Assembly: GCA_035534615.1 (NCBI GenBank)
Contig: DATLRO010000075.1
Span: 1-5,399, forward strand
Length of the DNA stretch: 5,399 nucleotides
Direction: 5' to 3'
Source of the DNA: JAGWRA01 sp035534615
Lineage (GTDB): Bacteria > Acidobacteriota > Vicinamibacteria > Vicinamibacterales > CAVVIG01
The position numbers and the translations under genes are program-made. The notes below the pieces were generated by a model, which was given only the letters and a program-made list of their open reading frames with translations, was not told where the DNA came from and made no database searches. Positions 1 through 5,399 of the stretch are shown here, one piece after another (the first letter of the stretch is position 1; each line of letters opens with the position of its first letter).

Positions 1-180
1 GAACGCCGACCAGACCCGGTCGCCGATTCGCCCAATGACCTGCGTCCGAGGCTCATCGAGCGAACGGGCCGGGACCTCGAGCCGATCGGGATCGATCCAT
101 AACGCCTGCGCCCGGATGAAGTCGATGCCGTGTTTCTCGAGGTTGGCCGCTGACTTCACCTGGTCGAACTCGAATTCCAT
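1..180 (-). CDS. brnT: BrnT-family type II toxin, N-terminal part (cut by left edge)
   Basis: This is the first 60 codons of a leftward gene whose C-terminal third lies outside the window. The protein begins MEFEFDQVKSAANLEKHGID and goes on through an ALWIDPDRLEVPARS stretch, a DEPR motif and VIGRIGDRVWSAF. This matches the BrnT pattern: an F-(D/E)-x2-K-x3-N-x2-KHGI-x-F start (here K9, N13, K16, H17, G18, F21), then a strand ending in RxxVIGxIxxxxW. BrnT proteins are about 90-100 residues long, have a RelE-like fold and act as ribonucleases that stop translation; the partner BrnA, a ribbon-helix-helix protein, neutralises BrnT and represses the operon. BrnA is normally encoded just downstream, so it would lie beyond the left edge and cannot be confirmed. 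The ATG at 178-180 is the only sensible start. It has no Shine-Dalgarno sequence and lies just after a TATACT box, so the mRNA may be leaderless or nearly so. Confidence 0.88.
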   Translation of the reverse strand, partial: MEFEFDQVKSAANLEKHGIDFIRAQALWIDPDRLEVPARSLDEPRTQVIGRIGDRVWSAF

Positions 181-206
181 TGAGTATAGAAAGTATACCA
201 CAATGG
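177..206 (-). promoter_or_regulatory. Candidate brnT promoter and operator dyad
   Basis: Outer arms CCATTG (177-182) and CAATGG (201-206) are perfect reverse complements. Nested within them are GTATA (184-188) and TATAC (194-198), also perfect and almost concentric. Read on the minus strand the site has two TATACT boxes 9 bases apart, each a good -10 match, and AAGACA lies 18 bases before the second as a weak -35. The left arm includes the brnT start codon. BrnA antitoxins are known to repress their own operon by binding near the promoter, so I infer that this is that operator. The run is clearly richer in A+T than its surroundings. The symmetry is seen directly; the role is inferred. Confidence 0.5.
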
Positions 207-523
207 TGTCTTCGCGCACGCGGCCAGCCGCCGTGAGCTGAATCGCTGAGGCTGGGCGGTCGCGCGGAAGCGTGACTGGGCCGCGATGCTCGGTGAAGGT
301 CGGTCGCCCAAATACCTGCGAAGCTGCTCGCGGCGGCCTGGTTTAGGCAGCAGTCCTGTCCAGGAAACCGGGTGCAATGCACGGGTAATTAGTTCGCGCT
401 CCCTGAAGAATCTTCCGCGCCACCAGGCGCGATTTCGACGTCCTTGGCCGTATGGTCGAGCTGGCACGTAACCTGCACTGGGTCAGCGAGAGCACATTGC
501 TTCACTGCCGGAGGGCTCCGCCC
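207..523. other. Intergenic region with no gene seen
   Basis: This gap separates the divergent brnT and Crp-type genes. The open frames that cross it have no recognisable protein features and look like chance frames in GC-rich DNA. It holds three weak structures: a possible 8-bp stem with one G-U pair (337-344 with 365-372), an 11-base palindrome GTGCAATGCAC (372-382), and a 6-bp stem with a 4-base loop (416-431, CGCGCC/GGCGCG). None is followed by a T-run, so none looks like a classical terminator. I found no convincing sigma-70 promoter for the rightward gene; TTGGCC near 444 with GTAACC 18 bases on is very weak. Confidence 0.5.
510..515 (+). promoter_or_regulatory. Ribosome binding site of the Crp-type regulator
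   Basis: GGAGGG lies 8 bases before the ATG at 524. It decides this start over the in-frame ATG at 452, which has no purine-rich sequence before it and would add 24 residues with no resemblance to the family. Confidence 0.7.
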
Positions 524-1264
524 ATGCGGCTCCAGAACGACGACCGCCCGTGGAATATGCGCGCGCTGCTCGAATCGACCGGCACCCCCTTCGCCGTCGC
601 CGCGTACGAACCACGCGCGGTGATCTTCTTCCAGGGCGACGCATCCGATGGCGTGATGCATATCGAGCGCGGCCGTGTCCGGCTCGCCGTGACGACGCCC
701 GGCGGCAAGGAAGCGATCTGCGGTCTCCTGGACACGGGCGGGTTCCTGGGCGAGGAGGCGCTCAACGGCGTCAGGGTCCGGCCACACACCGCGACCGCGA
801 TGACCCCGACGGAGGTGCTCGTCGTCGCTGGGGCGCAGATGAATCGGCTGCTCCGCGCGGAGCGCGCGATCGCGGATCGATTCATCGCGCACATCATCGC
901 GCGTAACACCCGTCTCGAAGCCGATCTGACGGACCAGATCCTGAATTCCGCCGAGCAGCGCCTGGCGCGAACGCTGCTCGTGCTCGCCGACTGCGATGCG
1001 AGCCACCCGTCCAGGCCCGTGCTGCCCGAGGTCTCTCAAGAGATCATCGCAGAGATGGTCGGGACGACACGCTCGCGCGTGAACGCGCTCATGGGCAAGT
1101 TCAAGAGACTTGGCTCCCTCGAAGAGGACGGCGGCATCCTCCGCGTCAATTGCTCCCTCCTTCGCGGCATCCATGACGGCATCGAGGCGTCTCGCGCGGA
1201 CCGAGTCCAGTCCCTGACTCACACGCACGGGAAATGGCCGCCGCGTCACGTTATCGAAGCGTGA
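524..1264 (+). CDS. Crp/Fnr-family transcriptional regulator
   Basis: A 246-residue cytoplasmic DNA-binding regulator. Residues about 10-110 form the cyclic-nucleotide-binding-like beta-roll, with VIFFQGD (33-39), a GRVRLAV strand, GGFLGEEAL (72-80) where the phosphate-binding cassette begins, and TATAMTP closing the roll. A long dimerisation helix follows (about 105-140), then a Crp-type winged helix: VSQEIIAEMVGTTRSRVNAL (170-189) is the helix-turn-helix and TTRSRVN lies in the recognition helix. Crp is 209 residues and Fnr about 250. The N-terminus lacks the cysteine cluster of Fnr, so an iron-sulfur oxygen sensor is unlikely. The cassette reads RVRPHTATA instead of the Crp-like R-S/T-A, so cAMP binding is doubtful and the ligand is unknown. 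The last 28 or so residues, after the usual end of the fold, form a polar tail. The gene converges on the ATPase gene 108 bases away; its targets are not visible. An alternative start is the ATG at 557. The family call is firm, the effector is not. Confidence 0.93.
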   Translation: MRLQNDDRPWNMRALLESTGTPFAVAAYEPRAVIFFQGDASDGVMHIERGRVRLAVTTPGGKEAICGLLDTGGFLGEEALNGVRVRPHTATAMTPTEVLVVAGAQMNRLLRAERAIADRFIAHIIARNTRLEADLTDQILNSAEQRLARTLLVLADCDASHPSRPVLPEVSQEIIAEMVGTTRSRVNALMGKFKRLGSLEEDGGILRVNCSLLRGIHDGIEASRADRVQSLTHTHGKWPPRHVIEA

Positions 1265-1372
1265 ACGAAGTCGGGCACGCGAACGACAACGGACGGCAAG
1301 AGACCGAGACAGGCAGAGCGGGCTTATGCTGGCGGTGGCAGGTGTGAAACGTCGCTTCGTGAATGGTCCGGC

Positions 1373-3745
1373 CTAGGTAATCCCGAGACGAGCGAACACC
1401 GGAACCTTCACGGCGTCCAGCACCAGAGTGAAGGCGGCCGCGGCGCCGAGCGTGCCGGCCACGAACAGGGCCGGCACCGCCGTCATGGCAATGCCGCCGA
1501 TGGCCAACGTCGAAGCAATGGCGATATCGGCGACGGACGACACGGCCACCCAGAGGCTCGGGCGGGAACGCCAGAAATGCCGGCGTTCGCGAATCGCATA
1601 GAGCGTCGCCTGACTCCCGAACACCAGCGCGGCAAACGCAAGCGTCCTCAGCGCCCCGGTGTCCAGATTCATTCCGAATTTGCCGACAGCCAGGATGCCG
1701 GAGCAGAAGGCCAGCAGGCTCGTGCCCATGACGACACCCGCCATCGTCAAGCGGCCGATGCGCCAGGCGTTCGGCACCGGGGATGGCCGCACATTGTCCG
1801 TGGTCAGGGACATGGCGAGAAAATCGCCGGTGATCAGGACAATGACCATCAGCAGTGGGGTCAGAATCGCATGCCCCGTCATCAGCAGGCCGACGATGAG
1901 GAAGAGCACCGTCACGATCTTCTTGATGATGGAGTTCAGCGTGTAGGTCAGGATGCGCTGGAACGTCACGCGACCTTCCTTGACCGCCGCCACGATTCCC
2001 GCGAGGCCGGACTCGGTCAGCACCATGCCGGCGGCAGATTTCGCGACGTCGGTGGCCGTCGAAACCGCGATGCCGATCTGCGCCTGGCGCAGCGCGGGCG
2101 CATCGTTGGCCCCATCGCCGCACATGCCGATCGTATGGCCGCCCTTCTGGAATGCCTTGACGAGCTTGAATTTGTCCTCGGGCAGGACACCGGCGAAGAC
2201 GGCGAACTGCTCGGGGCGGACGCTGTCGGGGATCGGCCCGGGCGGACACACGGCACCGCCGAGCCCCACCGCCTGAGCGACGATGGCGGCCGTCGCCGGC
2301 GCGTCGCCCGTGACCATGACGGTGCGGACGCCCAGTCCGCGCAATTCGGTGATGAGCGCCGCCGAGTCACCGCGCGGCGGGTCGCTGAGCGCAATCAGCC
2401 CCGCCAGCTTCATCGCCGTCGGCGGTCCGGCCGCGACCGCCAGCACCCTGAACCCTTTCCCCTCGAGCTCGGTTGACGTGGCTGTCGCAGCCGGCGAGGC
2501 CTGCGCGAGGGCGACGACGGCGGCGAAGGCGCCTTTCACGACGCGTTGCATTCCGCCGCCGGGAGCCTGGACCGTCGCTTCGGACATCTTCGTCGCCGGA
2601 TCGAACGGAACGAACTTCACCATCTTCGGCGCGTCGGAGACCGCCTTGGCCAGGGCGGCGGACCGAATGGCGCCGTCGACCGGATCCTGTCCGCCATCCG
2701 AGCTGGCCAGCGCGGCCAGGGCCAGCACGTGCGCTTCGTCGAAACCGGGCATGGGATGGACGATCGTGACCGTCAGCGCGTTCTGCGTGAGCGTGCCGGT
2801 CTTGTCCGCGCACAGGACGTTCATCGTCGCCGCTTCATCCACCGCGGAGAGGCGGGTCGGAAGGACACCGACCCTGGCCAGGGCGCGCGCGCCGAGCGCC
2901 GACGCCAGGGTGAAGGTGGCCGGCAGCGCCACCGGAATCGACGCCAGGACCGCCGTCAGGACGAGCGGGATGATCGCCGCGACCGGCATCCTGAGCACCC
3001 AGGCATACGCGACCAGCCCCACGATGACGACGCCGTTGAACGCGGCCAGGTTGCGCACGACGCGCAGCACCGCCTTCTGCTGGGAGCTGACGACATGGGC
3101 GGTGAGGACGAGCTCCGCGGTGCGGCCGAACTTGGTACGCGTGCCGGTCGCCAGGACCTCCGCCACCGCCTCACCGCGCCGGACCAGCGCCCCCGCGTAG
3201 GTCTGCACACCCGCGCCGGCTTCGATCGGCACCGATTCGCCGGTGAGCATGGACTGGTCGAGCAGGACTTCTCCCCCGGTGAGGCGCACGTCCGCGGCGA
3301 CCACGGCGCCGAGCGACAGCTTCACCACGTCGCCCGGCACGAGTCCGACCGCGGGGATGGTCTTCCAGGCGCCGTCGCGCCGGACGGAGGCGTTCAGCGC
3401 GAGCCGCGACTTCAGCGCCGCGAGGGTCGCCTGGGCGCGGCTCTCCTGGAGCAGCCCGAGTGCGGCATTGAACACGAGGAGCGCGGCGATGATCGCGGCT
3501 TCGACATGCTTGCCGAGCGCCAGCTCGAGCACGACCGCCGCCTCGAGCATCCACGGCACGGGCGCCCAGAATTTCTCGATCGCCATGCGGAGCGGACGCA
3601 GGCTGGTGTCCGGCACGGTGTTGGCGCCGAATTTCTCCAGCCGACTCCGGGCCTCATCGCTCGTCAGGCCGTTCCCTGGATCGATATGGGCATCGGTTGC
3701 CGGCTTGGCAGGTGCAGCGCTTACCGCGGACGGCGGGGTGGCCAT
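1373..3745 (-). CDS. Plasma-membrane proton-efflux P-type ATPase (type IIIA)
   Basis: A 790-residue inner-membrane pump that would use ATP to export protons. In order: an N-terminal cation-ATPase segment (GLTSDEARSRLEKFGANTVP); M1-M2 (about 60-98); the actuator domain with TGES (168-171); M3-M4 (about 237-283) with PVALP (271-275); the phosphorylation loop DKTGTLT with acceptor D314; a small nucleotide domain with KGAF (404-407); DPPR (455-458), TGDAP (479-483) and GDGANDAP (543-550); then M5-M10 to the end. M6 reads TGDFLAMSLTTDNV and runs into RPSPVPNAW, closely matching the M6 exit of plant H+-ATPases. N93 in M2 and D641 in M6 fall where plant pumps keep their proton-binding Asn/Asp pair. 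About 790 residues is usual for prokaryotic IIIA pumps; there is no C-terminal autoinhibitory domain. The ATG at 3745 was chosen because AAAGAG lies 7 bases before it; the ATG at 3751 (792 residues) leaves only 1 base. Mg2+ or K+ transport types fit less well. The exact ion is inferred. Confidence 0.93.
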   Translation of the reverse strand: MATPPSAVSAAPAKPATDAHIDPGNGLTSDEARSRLEKFGANTVPDTSLRPLRMAIEKFWAPVPWMLEAAVVLELALGKHVEAAIIAALLVFNAALGLLQESRAQATLAALKSRLALNASVRRDGAWKTIPAVGLVPGDVVKLSLGAVVAADVRLTGGEVLLDQSMLTGESVPIEAGAGVQTYAGALVRRGEAVAEVLATGTRTKFGRTAELVLTAHVVSSQQKAVLRVVRNLAAFNGVVIVGLVAYAWVLRMPVAAIIPLVLTAVLASIPVALPATFTLASALGARALARVGVLPTRLSAVDEAATMNVLCADKTGTLTQNALTVTIVHPMPGFDEAHVLALAALASSDGGQDPVDGAIRSAALAKAVSDAPKMVKFVPFDPATKMSEATVQAPGGGMQRVVKGAFAAVVALAQASPAATATSTELEGKGFRVLAVAAGPPTAMKLAGLIALSDPPRGDSAALITELRGLGVRTVMVTGDAPATAAIVAQAVGLGGAVCPPGPIPDSVRPEQFAVFAGVLPEDKFKLVKAFQKGGHTIGMCGDGANDAPALRQAQIGIAVSTATDVAKSAAGMVLTESGLAGIVAAVKEGRVTFQRILTYTLNSIIKKIVTVLFLIVGLLMTGHAILTPLLMVIVLITGDFLAMSLTTDNVRPSPVPNAWRIGRLTMAGVVMGTSLLAFCSGILAVGKFGMNLDTGALRTLAFAALVFGSQATLYAIRERRHFWRSRPSLWVAVSSVADIAIASTLAIGGIAMTAVPALFVAGTLGAAAAFTLVLDAVKVPVFARLGIT

Positions 3746-3751
3746 GGGCAT

Positions 3752-3979
3752 GCTCTTTCGTTCTTACGGGATCCCTCTCGCGCGAGCGTTTCGCGCTCCC
3801 GGTCTTCCGGGTTCGCGGTCGGCCACCTGCAGGCCTCCACCTCGACAGCGCGGACAGCGTACGAGTGCAGTGTAGCGCACGGGAAACCTGTCCGATGTCT
3901 CAGAGGAGACTCCCGTCCTTGCGGGGCGCCGGATGCGAATTCCTCAGCTCAGGGAAGACCGCGGCGCGCTCGAATGTCC
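3752..3979 (-). other. ATPase upstream region with clustered palindromes
   Basis: This spacer lies between the phosphoesterase stop and the ATPase start, both on the minus strand, and should hold the ATPase leader. Close to the ATPase start are GGGATCCC (3768-3775), CTCGCGCGAG (3777-3786) and a 5-bp hairpin, GAGCG/CGCTC with a 5-base loop (3784-3798). Further up, ACGGGA (3879-3884) pairs with TCCCGT (3911-3916) and encloses a second stem, GTCTC/GAGAC (3897-3910). None has a T-run after it. I found no strong -35/-10 pair; TACACT on the minus strand (about 3868-3873) is a poor candidate because no -35 is well placed. The structures are seen; any role as operator, terminator or leader RNA is a guess. 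Confidence 0.4.
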
Positions 3980-5125
3980 TCAGGCAAACCGGATCAGCGT
4001 AATCTCCGGCCGGGTCCCGACGCGCATCGGGGGACCCCACGTCCCGGCGCCGCTCGAGGTGTAGACGGTCAGGCTGCCGAAGCGCCGCAGGCCGTACGTG
4101 TACGGGCCGAACGCGCGTGAGACGAGGCGGGTGAACGGGAAGATCTGGCCGCCGTGCGTGTGGCCCGACAGCTGCAGGGTCACGCCGCGGCTCTCCGCGA
4201 CCGCCAGGCTGTGCGGCGTGTGGACGAGCAGCAGACTCGCCCGCGCCCGATCGAGCCCGAGGGCGTCCAGGACCGAACCGAAGCGGTCGGGCCTGCCTGA
4301 ATCCCGGTCGTTCACGCCGGCGATCTGGAGACCGTCCACGATCACCTTCTCGTTGCGCAGGGCGCGGATTCCGGCGCGCCTGACGGCGTCCAGATACTTC
4401 GACGGGTCGGAGAACTCTTCGTGGTTGCCGGTGACGAAGTAGGTGCCGAAGGGGGGTGAGACCTCCTTCCACGGCAGCGCGAGCCGCCCGTAGTCGGCGC
4501 TGGTCCCGTCGAACAGATCGCCGGCGATGAAGACGATGTCCGGGCCGAGCTGGCGGACCATGGCGGCCACCTGCGCGCTGAAGCGGTACCCCCGCACGGG
4601 GCCGAGATGCGTGTCGGAGACGAGCACGGCCTGGCGCCCCCGCCACGAGTCCGGCAGGCCGGGCAACGTGACGGTGATCCGGTTCACGCGGACGCGGGCG
4701 GCGTTGCCGACGCCGTACAGACCGGCCAGGGCGGCCAGCCCGAAGCACAGGCTCGCGATGGCCGGCCGGCCCACGGGAATCCCGGCGAGGCTGAGCACCG
4801 GCCAGGCGATCCAGCAGGCGCACGCCGCCAGGACGAAGAAGTTCAGCATCCCGAGCCAGAGGGCGGCGACGCGGTAGAAGACGTGCACCGGCGCGTTGTC
4901 GTACCGGAAGGCGAGCAGCGACGCACAGACGAAGCTGACCGACAGCAGCGCCACCATCGCCGGCAGGGCGACGGGATCCCGGAGGTGCCAGAAGAACCGC
5001 CAGGTCTCGTAGACGAACCCGTGCGCGAGAAACAGGATCGACTGGATGATGACGACGAAGGTGACGAGACGGGCTCTCAAGATGTCGGGTCCAGTGAGGG
5101 CGGCCGACGCCGGCCGACGCCACAC
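3980..5125 (-). CDS. Membrane-anchored metallophosphoesterase (calcineurin-like, YkuE/YaeI type)
   Basis: A 381-residue protein with four predicted membrane helices (about 20-38, 53-73, 85-110, 119-140) and a C-terminal metallophosphoesterase domain from about residue 162. The complete dimetal site is visible: SDTHLG (D171, H173), GDLFDG (D203), GNHEE (N234, H235), LLLVHTPH (H302) and SGHTHGG (H322, H324). The family hydrolyses phosphoester or pyrophosphate bonds using two metal ions. Close relatives such as YkuE and YaeI are membrane-associated and YaeI-like enzymes have been linked to lipid A precursor (UDP-diacylglucosamine) hydrolysis, but the substrate here is unknown. The GTG at 5125 has no Shine-Dalgarno sequence. 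A TTG at 5080 (residue 16, giving LRARLVTFVVII) with GGA 9 bases before it is a real alternative that leaves all helices intact; the first ATG in frame (residue 57) would remove helix 1. The gene lies 51 bases after the barrel gene on the same strand, so they may share a transcript. Confidence 0.9.
   Translation of the reverse strand: MWRRPASAALTGPDILRARLVTFVVIIQSILFLAHGFVYETWRFFWHLRDPVALPAMVALLSVSFVCASLLAFRYDNAPVHVFYRVAALWLGMLNFFVLAACACWIAWPVLSLAGIPVGRPAIASLCFGLAALAGLYGVGNAARVRVNRITVTLPGLPDSWRGRQAVLVSDTHLGPVRGYRFSAQVAAMVRQLGPDIVFIAGDLFDGTSADYGRLALPWKEVSPPFGTYFVTGNHEEFSDPSKYLDAVRRAGIRALRNEKVIVDGLQIAGVNDRDSGRPDRFGSVLDALGLDRARASLLLVHTPHSLAVAESRGVTLQLSGHTHGGQIFPFTRLVSRAFGPYTYGLRRFGSLTVYTSSGAGTWGPPMRVGTRPEITLIRFA
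5101..5121. repeat. 10-bp tandem repeat at the phosphoesterase start
   Basis: CGGCCGACGC occurs twice in perfect tandem (5101-5110 and 5111-5120), and the first base of a third copy follows. It covers codons 2-8 after the GTG start at 5125 and lies before the alternative TTG at 5080. Because 10 is not a multiple of 3, gain or loss of a unit would shift the frame from the GTG but not from the TTG. Confidence 0.8.
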
Positions 5126-5141
5126 TATTATTGCGCGTGGG

Positions 5142-5154
5142 CGCCGGACCGGCG
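5142..5154. other. GC-rich palindrome between the barrel and phosphoesterase genes
   Basis: CGCCGG and CCGGCG are perfect reverse complements around a single central A. It lies 23 bases after the barrel-gene stop on the minus strand. It could be a weak terminator stem or a protein-binding site. It has no T-run downstream, so transcription probably reads on toward the phosphoesterase gene. In such GC-rich DNA it may also be chance. Confidence 0.35.
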
Positions 5155-5176
5155 TCGCGACGACCGCCGCCGCAGA

Positions 5177-5398
5177 CTACGACCCGCCGAAGCCGAACTC
5201 GAGGCCGACGCTGCCCGACACGCCGCGGAGCTGGCTGTTGAAGCTGCCGGCCCCGGCGATGGTCCGGTAGCCGACGCCCCAGTTCAGGTGGAGGCGCGGC
5301 GCCAGCTTCATCGACAGATCGACCTGCGGCTCGAAGATGAAGAAGTCGCGGCGGAAGACGACCTGCCCGGTGCCAGGCCCGACGACCGGGGGATAGCC
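5177..5398 (-). CDS. Probable outer-membrane beta-barrel protein, C-terminal part (cut by right edge)
   Basis: The last 73 codons of a leftward gene, ending at TAG (5177-5179); the start lies beyond the right edge. The visible protein has short alternating polar and hydrophobic stretches parted by Gly, Pro or Asn turns: VVFRRDFFIFEPQVDLSMKL, then PRLHLNWGVGYRTIAG, then SQLRGVSGSVGLEFGFGGS. Four strand-like segments of 8-12 residues with a Gly-X-Gly-Tyr signature and a final GLEFGF strand are typical of small outer-membrane barrels, where the last strand is the BamA recognition signal. Here the final aromatic is followed by GGS, so the signal is not at the extreme end. An EPQVDLSMKLAPRLHL-type segment followed by a GVGYR strand resembles uncharacterised barrel proteins I associate with Acidobacteriota; this is recall and not a search result. 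Function unknown. It lies 51 bases before the phosphoesterase gene, possibly in the same operon. Confidence 0.65.
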   Translation of the reverse strand, partial: GYPPVVGPGTGQVVFRRDFFIFEPQVDLSMKLAPRLHLNWGVGYRTIAGAGSFNSQLRGVSGSVGLEFGFGGS

Positions 5399-5399
5399 G

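Noticed and set aside
53..382. Minus-strand open frame of 109 codons overlapping brnT
   Set aside because: It is out of frame with the BrnT match and its translation has no recognisable features; the BrnT frame explains this DNA.
452..523. Upstream in-frame extension of the regulator from the ATG at 452
   Set aside because: There is no ribosome binding site before 452, the 24 added residues do not resemble the family, and a good GGAGGG precedes the ATG at 524.
389..1249. Minus-strand open frame of 286 codons opposite the regulator
   Set aside because: The plus-strand frame has a full Crp/Fnr domain layout and a ribosome binding site. The reverse frame is rich in Arg, His and Asp without family features.
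1265..1372. Bidirectional terminator between the convergent regulator and ATPase genes
   Set aside because: ACGAAG (1265-1270) and CTTCGT (1355-1360) are complementary but 84 bases apart, and there is no compact stem with a T-run on either strand.
2546..4120. Plus-strand open frame of 524 codons opposite the ATPase gene
   Set aside because: It lies antisense to a firmly identified pump with all motifs and runs past that gene's start. Its protein is dominated by Arg, His, Asp, Gly and Gln with no hydrophobic core or motif, as expected for an antisense frame in GC-rich DNA.
3900..5123. Minus-strand open frame of 407 codons overlapping the phosphoesterase
   Set aside because: It is another frame of the same strand as the real gene. 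Its translation is extremely Arg/Pro/Ala-rich and lacks any metallophosphoesterase motif.
1..5399. CRISPR array, tRNA, rRNA or insertion sequence
   Set aside because: I saw no regularly spaced repeats, no tRNA-like cloverleaf, no rRNA-like sequence, and no transposase or terminal inverted repeats.

Overview
The window is GC-rich bacterial DNA with dense coding. It holds three complete genes and two genes cut by the window edges. The codon bias, the mix of families (BrnT toxin, Crp/Fnr-type regulator, type IIIA P-type ATPase, membrane-anchored metallophosphoesterase, small beta-barrel protein) and the look of the regulator suggest an environmental bacterium such as an Acidobacteriota (Vicinamibacteria-like) or similar metagenomic lineage. 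This placement is an inference from family resemblance; the window carries no marker gene that would prove it.

Layout from left to right. The N-terminal 60 residues of a BrnT-family toxin run leftward off the edge (1-180, minus). Its start codon sits inside an AT-rich 30-bp dyad (177-206) that also carries two TATACT boxes, a likely promoter-operator. About 317 bases without a gene follow, with only weak hairpins. A Crp/Fnr-type regulator lies on the plus strand (524-1264) behind a good ribosome binding site. It converges on a minus-strand P-type ATPase of the plasma-membrane proton-pump class (1373-3745), which has every catalytic motif. A 234-base gap rich in short palindromes separates the ATPase from a four-helix membrane-anchored metallophosphoesterase (3980-5125, minus). 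At the right edge is the last 73 residues of a probable outer-membrane beta-barrel protein (5177-5398, minus).

The barrel gene, the phosphoesterase and the ATPase all run leftward and could be partly co-transcribed, but the 234-base gap before the ATPase leaves room for its own promoter. The phosphoesterase and the barrel protein would both act at the cell envelope, and the ATPase would set proton gradient or pH at the inner membrane. The Crp-type regulator is the obvious candidate to control something nearby, but the sequence does not show its target.

I see no clearly new multi-gene system here. The most interesting signals are the dyad over the brnT start, the changed M5/M6 residues of the proton pump, and a 10-bp tandem repeat that makes the phosphoesterase start uncertain.
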